Of a stretch of 64,000 nucleotides of DNA, positions 10,845 through 21,885 are shown piece by piece. Location: positions 19,854,501 through 19,918,500 of the forward strand of contig CM032133.1 of the NCBI GenBank assembly GCA_018894105.1. The letters run 5' to 3'. Position 1 is the stretch's first letter; the number at the start of each line of letters is the position of its first letter. The notes beneath the pieces are model-generated. The model was given only the letters and a program-made list of their open reading frames with translations, searched no databases and was not told the origin of the DNA. Source of the DNA: Jacaranda mimosifolia (lineage: Eukaryota > Streptophyta > Magnoliopsida > Lamiales > Bignoniaceae). The translations under genes and the position numbers were made by a program.

Positions 10845-12345
10845 CTACGGACGAACATATAAGATTTCTTCCTTGAGCTTTACACCAAAGTGCTGATAGA
10901 CAGCCTCCTTCGCCAAGCCAATTAGCTCAAGCATGTCGATAGAAGTAGCATCACCACAGTTGATGAAGAAATTAGCGTGCTTGTTGGAGATCATGGCCCC
11001 TCCCACTTTACATCCTTTCAATCCCACTCTCTCAATCAATTGTGCTGCCGAAAAACCTGTCCCAGATGGATTCCGGAATACAGAACCAGCACTTCTATCC
11101 CTCAACGGTTGTGTAACTTTCCTCCTGTAAATATCAGTATGCATAATTTAGCTTTGGCAGATTCCAGACAACACAACCTTTGAGATAGTTACCTTTCTAA
11201 GTACTCTTGCTGCCTTTTCTTTGCTGTTTGTGAGACCTTCAGACGGAATGTGACAGCAGTTATGGCTGCTAAGTTATTCATGTCTTGAAATGAAGATGAT
11301 CGATAGCCAAAACTGAGGTCACTTCTTTTCATAATCTGACACTTCCCTTCAGTTGTGATAATCTCAATGCATTCAACAGTGTCAGCTGTTTCCTTCAATA
11401 TAAATGAAATAGCAATGCCCATTAAGCCGTTTCATCTAATAAACCAATTAGATTAATCTCTTATTATTTCCGGGGATTATCCATATCAACAACACCTCCT
11501 AATACCAAGAAAACCAACCTTACAAAAGTGCACGTAAATGTTAGTGAATTTAGCCCTTTTTGCTACATTATAGATAAGACAACTAAAGATAAGTAATATC
11601 TAACCAAATCTTGACTACTTTCACCTGTCTGAAAGTTAAAAAACCAGCTTTTACCTGTCCGTTTGCTCCAGCATTCATGTAGGCAGCACCACCAATAGTA
11701 CCTGGAACTCCTCCAGCGAATTCAAGCCCTGTGAATCCTTCATTCGCAGTCTGTACACCTAGACGATTCACCGGATAACCGCTTCCAGCTCTGTACAAAC
11801 CAGGTTCAGTCTTCTCCAAAAAATCAATGCTATTGAGAATAACGCAACCATCAAACCCCAAGTCATCAAAAAGACAGTTTGAGCCTTTGCCAATGACAAT
11901 ATATCTCATGGACAGCTCATTACAATACCTGCATCAACAAAGACAAAACCAGTACATCACATTAACAATGATATTATAGTAAATATTACAGATGAATTAA
12001 AAGAATTACAGGCAATCCAATAGCAAACATTCACAAGCTTTTAAGACAATAATTTCCATCAAAAGCTATTATTTTTTCGGAACCTTGAGACCTTCTAACG
12101 ATAGTGTGGGAGAAGAACCTGATTGCCGTAGCAAGTTGATGTTGATCAAAGACTTGAACAAAGTATTTGCAGGGTCCCCCAATGCCCCATGTGCTGTGAT
12201 CACTTAAAAGCTTTTCCCCTCGAATGAAACGCAATCTATCCCGCCGGTTCTGAGGTTGATTTGGGTTGTTGAAGCTGCAAGAAAAATGGATGGGTTTTCT
12301 TGGAAATCGGGCTGCCCAGTGAGGATGATGCAGCGGCAGCAACAT
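10845..12345 (-). CDS. MURB: UDP-N-acetylenolpyruvoylglucosamine reductase (MurB), plastid-targeted
   Basis: Four exons on the minus strand join in frame to 326 residues: 12345-12119, 11928-11655, 11392-11193, 11124-10845. MurB reduces UDP-GlcNAc-enolpyruvate to UDP-MurNAc with FAD and NADPH, the second step of peptidoglycan precursor synthesis. The FAD domain shows STWGIGGP (51-58), VIGKGSN (87-93) and EFAGGVPGTIGG. The C-terminal domain shows SFGYRSSSFQ and GSVFRNP with the proton-donor Ser248, and it ends KEEILYV, supplying the family's conserved Glu near 320. All key residues are present, so the enzyme looks functional. Residues 1-35 are basic and Ser/Pro-rich, fitting a transit peptide. 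A CTAATCTCCAG acceptor-like site just before the ATG hints at a 5'-UTR intron. A longer frame starting at 12487 is out of phase and rejected. Confidence 0.92.
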
Positions 12346-12487
12346 ATCTGGAGATTAGGACAACAGTCTTGAGGAAACTACCGGTGCTTGAGATAAATTC
12401 ACCTGGGGCTGAGACAAGGAAACACGATTCAATACGAAAAAATACGACGTTGCTTGGATTTCTTGTTTGATTCATGACATTCTGCAC

Positions 12488-13071
12488 GAAGCCAGTGGCG
12501 TCGGCGGGGTTGAGTCGGGGTTTCTCTGTTCGTCTCTATATTATTTTTGTTTTCAGGGGTTCCTTAATTAATTACATTTTGCGCCCCTTAAGTATATATA
12601 AATTGTAGAATGGGCAAAGTTTTTAGGACTTCATCCTCCCTTATTTTTTTTTCAATGAAAATAGTCATGGATTTTGGGTAAATGAGAGTAGCGAGACCAA
12701 CAGTATATTTCGGGTGCAAAATCAAGTCATGTACTTTGTAACACAAAGACAAGTAATTTAATATATAAATATTAAATAGTATAACAAATGTTACTCTTGA
12801 AATTTCCAGTAGCCTTAAAAACTATAAAAGAGTTAATATGATAAGCTACCTCAAATATTAAACGGATTGGCTTTGTACTTTAGTAATGAAAACAACATGC
12901 TTGGGACATCGAAAATATGTATTTAACAAAGAGAATTTTAATCCTTTTATTAAGTATTTGATGTAATAAATTGGATAAAAGAATATTAGAACACCTTGAA
13001 ATTTGTTCTTTTTAGCTGTCTAAGTCAAAACATAAATATAAAATAATCCTTTCTATTTTGCCTAATAAGAA
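12488..13071. other. MurB upstream region and AT-rich spacer
   Basis: The first 60 bases are G/C-richer and probably belong to the MurB leader or promoter, read toward lower coordinates. The rest is AT-rich, with no gene and no clear repeat ends. Confidence 0.4.
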
Positions 13072-14816
13072 GGGTGAATTACATCCATATCTCCTGAGAT
13101 TTAGCGTAATTATAAAAAAAAACTCTTATTGTTTTGAAAATTACATTTACCCCATCAACTTTCAAACTAAAATATAATGTTGATGTAAAATATAAAATGA
13201 TCAAAATGTCCTTCCGTGTAAACTTAAAAAATAAAAAAATTGATAGAAATATCAAAAAGACAAAACTACCCTTGGACCTATTTGTAATATTTTTGAATTT
13301 ATGAGCGTTTATTTAATATATTTTTATCACCTTTATTTTTTTAAAAAATTAAATTTATAACCTTAGATAATACATTTCTATTAATTTTGAGTTACATGTT
13401 TAATAATGATAAAATAGTAAAGATATATAAAATAGTTTATTAAAATTTAGCAATAAATAAATAAAATAAGTAAAAATAGAAAATAAAATTTTAAATTTAT
13501 TTTAATAATTTTAAGAGTGAATTGCTTTAATAATTTAATTAAATTTATTTATTATTAAAAATAAAATAATTAATTAAAAAATAAAAATTTAAATCATTAT
13601 CTAACAATAATATAAAGGTGCATATATAAACATATATATGTAACTGTATAATAAAAATATAGATGTATACATATATATATATATATAAAATACACCACCC
13701 ACCACCACCCAACCCTCACCCCCATCCCAAGATGCTGCTTAGCCATGGCTAGATCACCAGCCACTCACTGCCATGGCAGGGGCCTATCGTGACCTAGCTA
13801 TGACTAGCGGCTGGCTCCTTGCCTGAGATGGGTTTTTCTTTTGTATTATTTAATAACTTTTAAAGAATAAATTTTAATAAATTCTTTACTTATCCTTTTT
13901 TTTGTAATTTTTGATTATTTATTTTTAATCAATAAATATATTTAAAATTATTTTAAATATTCATTATTTAATATATATATATTATTAAGTATGTAACTTA
14001 AAATGCTAATTTTATAATTTAGTCCTAAAAAATATTAATTACAAATAATTTTAAAGAATAAATTTTAATAAATTCTTTATTTATCCTTTCGTTATTTAAT
14101 ATATATGTATTATTAAGTATGTAACTTAAAATGTAATTTGATGTTTTACTCCTAAAAAATATTAATTATAAATAATTTTAAAGAATAAATTTTAATAAAT
14201 TCTTTATTTATCCTTCTTTTTAATTTTTTTTATTTATTTTTAATAAATATTTTTAATTAATTATATTAAATATTTTTTATTTAATATTATTAAACATAAT
14301 TTTGGTCCTAAATATTTTAATATTTTTTCTCACAATTTGCCTTTTGCACCTCTCGTTTCTATATTTTAATGCTCCCAATTCACTAGATAATGTGCTCCAT
14401 GATGAAGCCATATTATTTTGGTAAGAAAATCAAAGAAACATGTGTGTGTGTGTGTAGGCAATAGAATAAAAAGCTAGCCTGGATTCGTTTTGTTTTATTA
14501 CATTTAAGACCTCAAAAAAAATATATATATACAACCTTAACAAATTAAAAAGTCTTATAATACCACCCCTAAGGGTATTTTTGGTTACTAAAAAAAGTCG
14601 AACAGGGTCAAAACTGGAGTTAGTTTTTCTAAGGGCACTTTTGGAATTTCACCCAAATTTTTTAACGATAGTTGGGCAAAACCATAATGGCGACTAACGA
14701 TTTGGATGAAATGTTGGATGGCGACAAAGTTCAGGGGTGTAAATATAATTTCTAAAACAACAAAAAAAATTTGGTAATTACACCAAACCTCAAGAAAGGT
14801 AGATGTAATTAACCCC
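13072..14816. mobile_element. non-autonomous terminal-inverted-repeat element (possible MULE-like)
   Basis: The left end GGGTGAATTACATCCATATC pairs with the reverse complement of the right end (14770-14816), GGGTTAATTACATCTACCTT, and the similarity runs about 40 bases. The flanks CCTAATAAGAA and CCCAAAAAGAA agree at 9 of 11 positions, compatible with an old duplication, but the exact ends are uncertain. The interior is AT-rich apart from a GC-rich island at 13690-13830 with repeated CCATGGC. No transposase is visible. Confidence 0.55.
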
Positions 14817-15879
14817 AAAAAGAATTAGTAGTTCTGACTCATGATTATAAGGGCTGGTTTACTTAATGGGATGTGGGTGAATCAAAAGCCCACATCCCAC
14901 ATTATCTATGGTTTACTTTGCATGAGCAAGGCTCGTCAGTTGGAGGTGAGCCCGCCACTGTAGATACTAATTGTTGGATATGGCATCACTCCATTTGAGT
15001 GGGATGAAAAATCCCACAACTATGTGGTGGTTGGATGATGTTGTAAAATTCCAATTATGTCCTCCTTATGGGCATACTAAATTACAATATTGTCCTCTCC
15101 ATTTGATCAAATTTTGAGAAACAAGACCAGTCATTCTTCTTTCTTTTTTTCTTTTTTTTTGGTTTCTGCCACCATTTCTTTTATTTATTTGTTTACCAAT
15201 GTATTTATACTAAAAATAATTTAAAGATACATATATAATTACAATTGAGGTAATGATATTGATAACAAAAAGAAAATGTACCTTAAATTCTTTGCATTTT
15301 AAAATTTTATTTTTATGTGTAAGAATATTGTATTAAAATGGAGGAAAACTAATTTTTTTATGTTTGCGAAGAAGAAGAAATAGTTGGATGTTGTATTGGA
15401 GTGAGGGAAAATTAATTTCTTTATGTTAAACAGAAAAATAAATGAATTTTTTTATTAAGGATATTTTAATCTTTTAAAATTTATCCCAATGTTTTATCCA
15501 TCAAAGTAAACATTCAAATAAAAAAAATAGCATTTTTCCCATAAACTGGCACTTGACTACTTTCAGTCCAAATTTCATAATTTTTTAAGTACTTCCAATC
15601 CTCCGTCGTTAATATTGATGGAAACCGTTAAAATAAAAATGATCAAATTACCCATAGACCCTTAAAATTTGATTAATTTATGAAAAGATTCACAAAATAT
15701 GAAATACCTATTTAACCTCACTAAAAATTAAAAAAAAAAAAAACTAAATTTCTAATACGACAAAAGTTCTTCATAAGAAATATTTTAAAATAGCATATAT
15801 TACATATATGTAGATATATATACATATATCTATCTATATTATGTATATATATAAATACATACATATATATGTATAGAAA

Positions 15880-18800
15880 GGGTAAATTGCACAGCACCCC
15901 GGTGATATTTCAAATTGATTCATAATCCCCTATAAAAAAATATATACAAAAATGTTTCTTGTGTTTTCTAAAATCATGCAACCAACACCCCTAAGAGTGT
16001 TGGTGTAATTCACGCGCCCTTGTATGCGATAGGTTATGCTTTTTTATGTATAAAAAGATGATTTTATCCCCACTTATCAACTATTAGATCTTTTTTTAAA
16101 AATCAATAGTCCAAACTAAATCATATTATATATTTTTTAAAATATATTAAAAGATATATATTATATATATAATATAATACATATATGTATAATGTATATA
16201 ATACATATATATAAATGTAATGTGTACACTAACCAACCCCCCATACTCCACCCCACCGGTTGCCAGCAAACTGGTAGCCAGCCCCGGCAGCTCAGCCGCC
16301 GGAGGCCAAAAAAAAAAAGAAAAGAAAAAATGCTAGATGGATGGTGACCGACAGCTGACGTGGCCAGACCTGGCCACTATGCACCGTTGTCATGATGGCT
16401 GCGATGGCAACCTACTCGGGTATAGGGAAGAAGGGGAGGGGAGGGGATTATATTATATATATGTTATATATAATTGTATATATATGTATGTAAGTATATG
16501 TAACACCCCTTCTCGGGACGACACCTAAGCGGAGGTACTACCAATTCAATCTCAATATTTTGCTCATAGCAAGCAATAGGCCCATAAAGTTTCTCTTCAA
16601 ATCCTTCAAGAAAGGCATAGTACTTTAACTTAACACGTTCTGTCAAAATAACCAAATACATAACATCAACAAAATATATACAAGTTTAGGCCTTCATGAT
16701 CATTCATGACCTATCACAACATCTCAAAATCAACTTAGCATACATGGAAACCTATATACACAGCCAAGAGTCTAGTACATTTCAAAATACATTCAAGCTT
16801 GAAGACCTCGTTCACCATCTTTACCTATTTGAAAGAAATCAAATAACAAGGGAGGATAAGTCATAAGGACTTAGTGAGGGAAAAGAGAAGAATAAGATTT
16901 AAAAAGAAGTTAATGAAGTACGACTATTGATGAACAATTTGATAGCAACAAGAAAGTCAGTATGAATAAACGGAGTACATAATACACATGTAATCAAATT
17001 TAATAAGCTGTTGGTCATTCCATCCTTATTACTCTTAGATCAAATCATAATTGCGAGTACCAGGCATTGGTACCGTTTAAACATGAATTTCCTTATCACT
17101 CCGTTGCTCGAGCACTCAGCTCGACGTGTAACAACTTGTTGTATGGCATGGTTGATTGCATGCCGGATCTCGCCACTCACAGTTTGCCACCTCCAGCTAC
17201 CTATAAGTCAGGATCATAAGTGGGTACTAGCTGGAAGACCTGTCACCGTCGGTCTGTTCCTCCCGAACGTCTTTTCGAACCTAGCCCCGAGCCCAAATCC
17301 CCCCCGTGGCGTCCCTTCGAGTGATAACCGGCCTATGGTGTCCCATGGGTTAATATAATGTAATGTCAACAGATATAAGTTGTACTTTTAAACATTCAGT
17401 ATGATTATGACATATACATAGTTGAACCAAGAATGTACACTGGCCGGCAAGGCCGTTTAGGGTTCATAACATAAGGCAACCCTGTAACATAACAGAACAA
17501 TAGATCGACACGATCCCTTTAACAAATAACAGACTTGTAAGAAGCTATGAAGTTATGTGGGGATAGCCAGCAAGGCTGCAGGGTACCAGGGACATAATTC
17601 TAATAATGTAAAGTAAGTTCTGGGCACTAGAACAATCAAAAAACAGAATTGGTATCAAAGATAACTCTCACAAGAGTGTTTAAATCAGATAATGAATAAC
17701 AATCGAATTTCAAACAAACAGAGTATGTTATAAAATAGATAACCCACATAGGGACTTATCACAATTAACAGATAGTTAGGAGAGGTGCCAGATTGGCAGA
17801 CCCTCACTCCAGTATCCCAAAAAGAAGTTGTCGCTGCCTACTATTCTGCGAGACCCACATCGTCACCTATTCAAGTCAATTTTCTCGTTTAACCTTGATA
17901 GATTTCTAACAATTTGCATCACAGTCATTCTAATGTCATTACTTAGCTTAATAGCATAATAATATAGATTTATTAGCATCTTTCACAAAATCCTCCAATA
18001 ATCGACATCACTAGATTTAACCACGACAGTCCCTATCGATTCTAAAATAATATAATATCTCGTTCTTAATTCACAAGGTTGTGGTCAAGCCATAACATTA
18101 TCCTAAACCGCAAAATTCTGATTAAATTCCTTAGATAATCATCCCCAAATCAAATATCACTTATTCTCATATTATATAATTTTTAATACCATTATTTAAT
18201 CCAATTTTTGTCATTTTGCATGATATGTCCGGGTTCAGTATTTAATATTCTGTAGCATGGGAATCAACACATATATATAGGCATATCCTCATCCTAGCTT
18301 CCTATTCTTGACATGGACACAACTTAATAAGAACATACAAATATATGCACATATATATATATACACAACAAGCTTCTTCCAATCCTTTACCATGAACTAC
18401 TCAACGAGACCTCGGATTCATGAACCAAACACACAGTTGTGTTTGTCGCGTCAAGAGGAGGAAATTGTCCTCCCGCCGCCGCCGAAACTGATAATTTTCG
18501 TCACCACTATGTTCCTCTCGGCAAGAGTTGTCCAACACACCCTTCAATTATCTATTTTCCCACCGGGAAAGGCCAAGCATCCAAGTTGCAGCACGACCAT
18601 CCGCTGCCGTGAGGTTTACTTCAAAATTCGTTGTTGATGGCTCACAAAACCTCAATGCAAGTACAACCCTAGCTCCCTTAAGATACAAACAACAAAACCC
18701 GCTACCCAGAACACCCAACTTAGCCCTGCTTCATCGTCGCCCGCCAACCTCCGCCACAGCCAACTCGATCTTCCCATTTTCCGGCAAAACTATGAAGTTG

Positions 18801-20012
18801 GTGAGTGCATGAGCTATGTACGTGTGGCTGGGAGTGAGGAGAACAGGAAATTAGAAGTTGTTTGGTGATTAGTGTCGTCGCCGGAGACAATCACCGGCGC
18901 AAAAAGGGGTTGGCCGTGATGAAGGAGAAGCAAAAAATGAGGATTGAAAATGCAAAATACATATATATATGGTGAACTTTTCTGGGTTCTCAAATTGACC
19001 CCAGAAATTTTCAGCATTCTTTAATTAAGTCCTTCAAAATCTGCCATCTTTTCAATTGAGCCCTATCAAAATTTAAATTGACGCTTTGACCCTAATTGAC
19101 TAGAGTCTTCCATGCAAACCCCTCAAACCCAAAAAATGTTTTAATTCAATTCTTCAAATTTGAAATTCTAACCCCCAAACTTTATAAATTAATTAAATCA
19201 AATAAAATTTCATAAATCAAGAATAAATAAAATAAAAATTAACATAATTCCCCAAATAATAATTAACATAATTAATAAAATAAGTAGGGGTGTTACAGTA
19301 TAAGTAAAAAATATATTATATATTTTTACAAATAATAAATATTATTTAATTTGAAAATGAATAAAAAAATATGTTTTTTTTGTGAAATAAAATATATACT
19401 TATATTTATAGATGTGCATATATTTTATATTATATGTAAGTATAAATAAAAAATATATTATATTTTTATAAATCTTAAAAATATTGTTTAATTTTAAAAG
19501 AATGAAAGAAGAAATATATATATAGATGTATAAGATATGTATAAATAAATAATATATAATATATTTATAGATAAATTTATATATGTACATATATATTATA
19601 TAAGTGTAAATAAAAACTATATTATATATACCTTTTTAAGTATTAGACATTATTTAATTTGGAATAAATAAAAGAATTTATATATGTTATATATAAATAA
19701 AAATTATATATGCATATAATTATGCATAAACTTATATATGTATACATATTATATATATAAGTATAAATAGAAACATATTATATATACTTTTCATAAATAT
19801 TAAATATTATTTAATTTAAAATGTAAAAAAAAAAAAATTTTACTTAAGGACAATTATATCTTTTCAATACTCAATAGACATAAAATAAGAAGAGGGAAGC
19901 GGTTGAGTTAAGTGAGCTATATTCAATTAAGCACATATAGGAGCAAATCTCTATTTCACAGAGGATTATGAATCAATTTGAAATATCACAAGGAGCGCTG
20001 TGCAATTTATCC
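15880..20012. mobile_element. MULE-type non-autonomous element with 10-bp target duplication
   Basis: The left end GGGTAAATTGCACAGCACCC and the right end (19966-20012) are inverted copies over about 48 bases; both include the block TCAAATTGATTCATAATC or its complement. The perfect 10-bp direct repeat TGTATAGAAA flanks it (15870-15879, 20013-20022). Duplications of 9-11 bp are the signature of Mutator-like transposition. The element proper is about 1.3 kb; the rest is a solo LTR inserted later. It has an AT-rich body with one GC-rich CCATGGC/CCGGCAG-type island (16230-16440). Confidence 0.8.
16499..19297. mobile_element. solo LTR of a Ty3/gypsy-type retrotransposon
   Basis: The block begins TGTAACACCCC and ends GGGGTGTTACA, an 11-bp perfect inverted terminus of the TG...CA type. 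It is flanked on both sides by the 5-bp duplication GTATA (16494-16498, 19298-19302). It has no internal domain, gag or pol, and no second LTR, so recombination has left a 2.8-kb solo LTR. Its composition is less AT-rich than its surroundings. The termini resemble those of chromovirus (Tekay-like) LTRs; that assignment is from family knowledge and not proven. Confidence 0.85.
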
Positions 20013-20022
20013 TGTATAGAAA

Positions 20023-20275
20023 CCCCCTGCCCATAACTGAATCTAGGCGGCCAGCCATGGCCATGTTATTAGTTTGACCAATGGCCGGCGGCCACTGGCT
20101 GCCTAGCACTGGCCATGGCCAGGTAGCCATCAGCTGGCAACTATTGGCCATGGCCAATCAAGCTATGGGGAGGGGATGGGGGGCTATGGGGAGGTGGGGT
20201 GGCGGGTTGCTGGGGGTTTGCTAGGCCGCGGGGTTCGGTGGGATGGGGATGTTGTGGAGGAGGAGGAAAACAGTG
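20023..20275. repeat. GC-rich island with GGCCATGGCC motifs
   Basis: Within very AT-rich flanks, this 250-base patch repeats CCATGGCC/GGCCATGG and ends in GGGGAGGTGGGGTGG-type sequence. Similar islands occur at 13690-13830, 16225-16440 and 40600-40690, inside inverted-repeat elements, so it looks like the interior of a repeated element family and not a gene. Confidence 0.45.
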
Positions 20276-21885
20276 TTTTTTTTTTATTAATAATATTTAT
20301 TTATTTATTTATTAACTAATTTTCAATTATTAATTTAATATTATTAAATATTAATTTAAGCGTTAATATTGAGTATTAATTTAATATTATTAAAAATAAT
20401 TATTTTTTTTACATATTTTTTTATTTAAAATTATTTTATTATATTATTCAAAATAATTTAAATTAGGACAAACTTATTAATACTATATTACAATGATTAA
20501 AATTATAAAAAAATTACTTATTCAAATTTATCAAAATTATATTATTAATTTAAATTATTAAATTACTTAGTTTTTATTAGTAAATTATTTTAAATATATT
20601 TGTCATTTTATTACTATGATGTATGTAATTTAAAATTACAAAGTTATATTATATAAGAGATGAATTTAATTTTTTTTAATGTTTTACTTATTTTTTTTAT
20701 TTAATAAAACTGTTTAATTAAATTACTTTAGATATGTTTATAATTTTAAATTTTTATTTTTTAATTCAACTTGGATTTAACGTTCATTCAATATATATGA
20801 AATTTTATTAATAATAAAGTATATTTAAAGTTATTATGAGTAATTTAAATAATGTTAATTAAATTACAACCCAATGGTATGAAAAATATTAGAAATAATT
20901 TCAAGGACATTTCTATTTCAAAAATAATCAAAACAGCTAGTAAAGGATATTTTTGAATTTTTACATAAATTTAAATGACATTAGCATATTTGTTAATGAA
21001 GGCCAACATGAATTGAGCAAAATACTAGGGGCTCATTGTAAATTCTCTGAGTTGACTTGTGAATGAGTCAAACCTTAGGGGGTTATATGTAATTAACCCA
21101 AAAAATATTAAAAGTATTAGTGGATGTTTTTCATAAACAGATCAAATTTGAGGGATTTTTTTTTTTTTTATAAATCTAAAATAGTTCATGTTAAGGATTT
21201 AACGGAAATTGGATGGAGAACCAAAAATGCTTAAAAAATGATAAAATTTGGACTAAAAGTGGTCAAATGCCAGTTTTTTTAGACTAATAGCACAAACACA
21301 GTTATATTATGGGATTAGAAATTTAATTTTTCCCATTCAATACAAATATCAACTTTTATCATTAATATAATCCCGCAAAATAAATATAATTTAAAGAGTA
21401 CAAAATTATCTTAATCATACTTTTCATTCCATCACTTTACATCCTATATCATCGAGTAAACATGGCCTAATTTGAAATGGACTTAATCTATTATTTTATT
21501 TATGGTTATCAACGGATATTAGACAAATTAAATTAAATTAAATTAATTTTAATTATTTTCAAATTTAAAGCATAAGTTTGAAATTCTACTTGTTATTATT
21601 AGTTGCTACTCATAAGTAAATGACAAAATTTATGCTAGTATTAAATTCATGACAATAAATTTTTTTAGTATAAACCAAACTAATATTTACACCAATTGTA
21701 TCAAAATAGTTGCTTTAGATTGATATGTATGGCACAATGGCAGTATGTTGCTTCTCGTTGGGACATCAATATTAATCATTGCAGAGAGTAATACAAGTTT
21801 ATACAGCGTATAGAAACCTTTGCTCAAGCCCAGATAGGTAACTTCGAAGTTACCCTTTTCTCCTCCCGTCCTCCGGGTACCAGCA

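Larger units (their letters stand above)
15533..21285. mobile_element. second-level inverted-repeat element inside the outer one
   Basis: From 15541, the sequence ATAAACTGGCACTTGACTAC is repeated in reverse near 21275 (AAAACTGGCATTTGACCAC), and the match continues inward for 70-90 bases, including AGTCCAAATTT and ATTTTTTAAG. The seven bases AATAGCA flank both sides (15526-15532 and 21286-21292), fitting a target duplication. No coding sequence is visible. A separate end-like motif (GGGGGTTATATGTAATTAACCC, 21079-21100) suggests a further element whose partner I did not find. Confidence 0.6.
14851..21467. mobile_element. outer Tourist-like (PIF/Harbinger) element split by later insertions
   Basis: The left end GGGCTGGTTTACTTAATGGG and the reverse complement of the right end, GGCCATGTTTACTCGATGA, form an imperfect inverted repeat. 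Both ends are flanked by TAA (14848-14850 and 21468-21470), the target preference of PIF/Harbinger MITEs. Without the later insertions the element is only about 0.87 kb. The terminal match is modest (9 of 12 at the very ends), so this outermost level is the least secure part of the nest. Confidence 0.45.

Noticed and set aside
12236..12487. Longer N-terminal frame for MurB starting at 12487
   Set aside because: It is out of phase with the conserved STWGIGGP exon. The ATG at 12345 gives a continuous reading.
17011..17358. 115-codon frame inside the solo LTR
   Set aside because: It lies within an LTR defined by termini and target duplication and has no gag or pol similarity.
18308..18812. Overlapping reading frames of about 100 codons near 18.4 kb
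   Set aside because: They lie in the solo LTR, where somewhat higher GC content allows chance open frames. No domain is recognisable.
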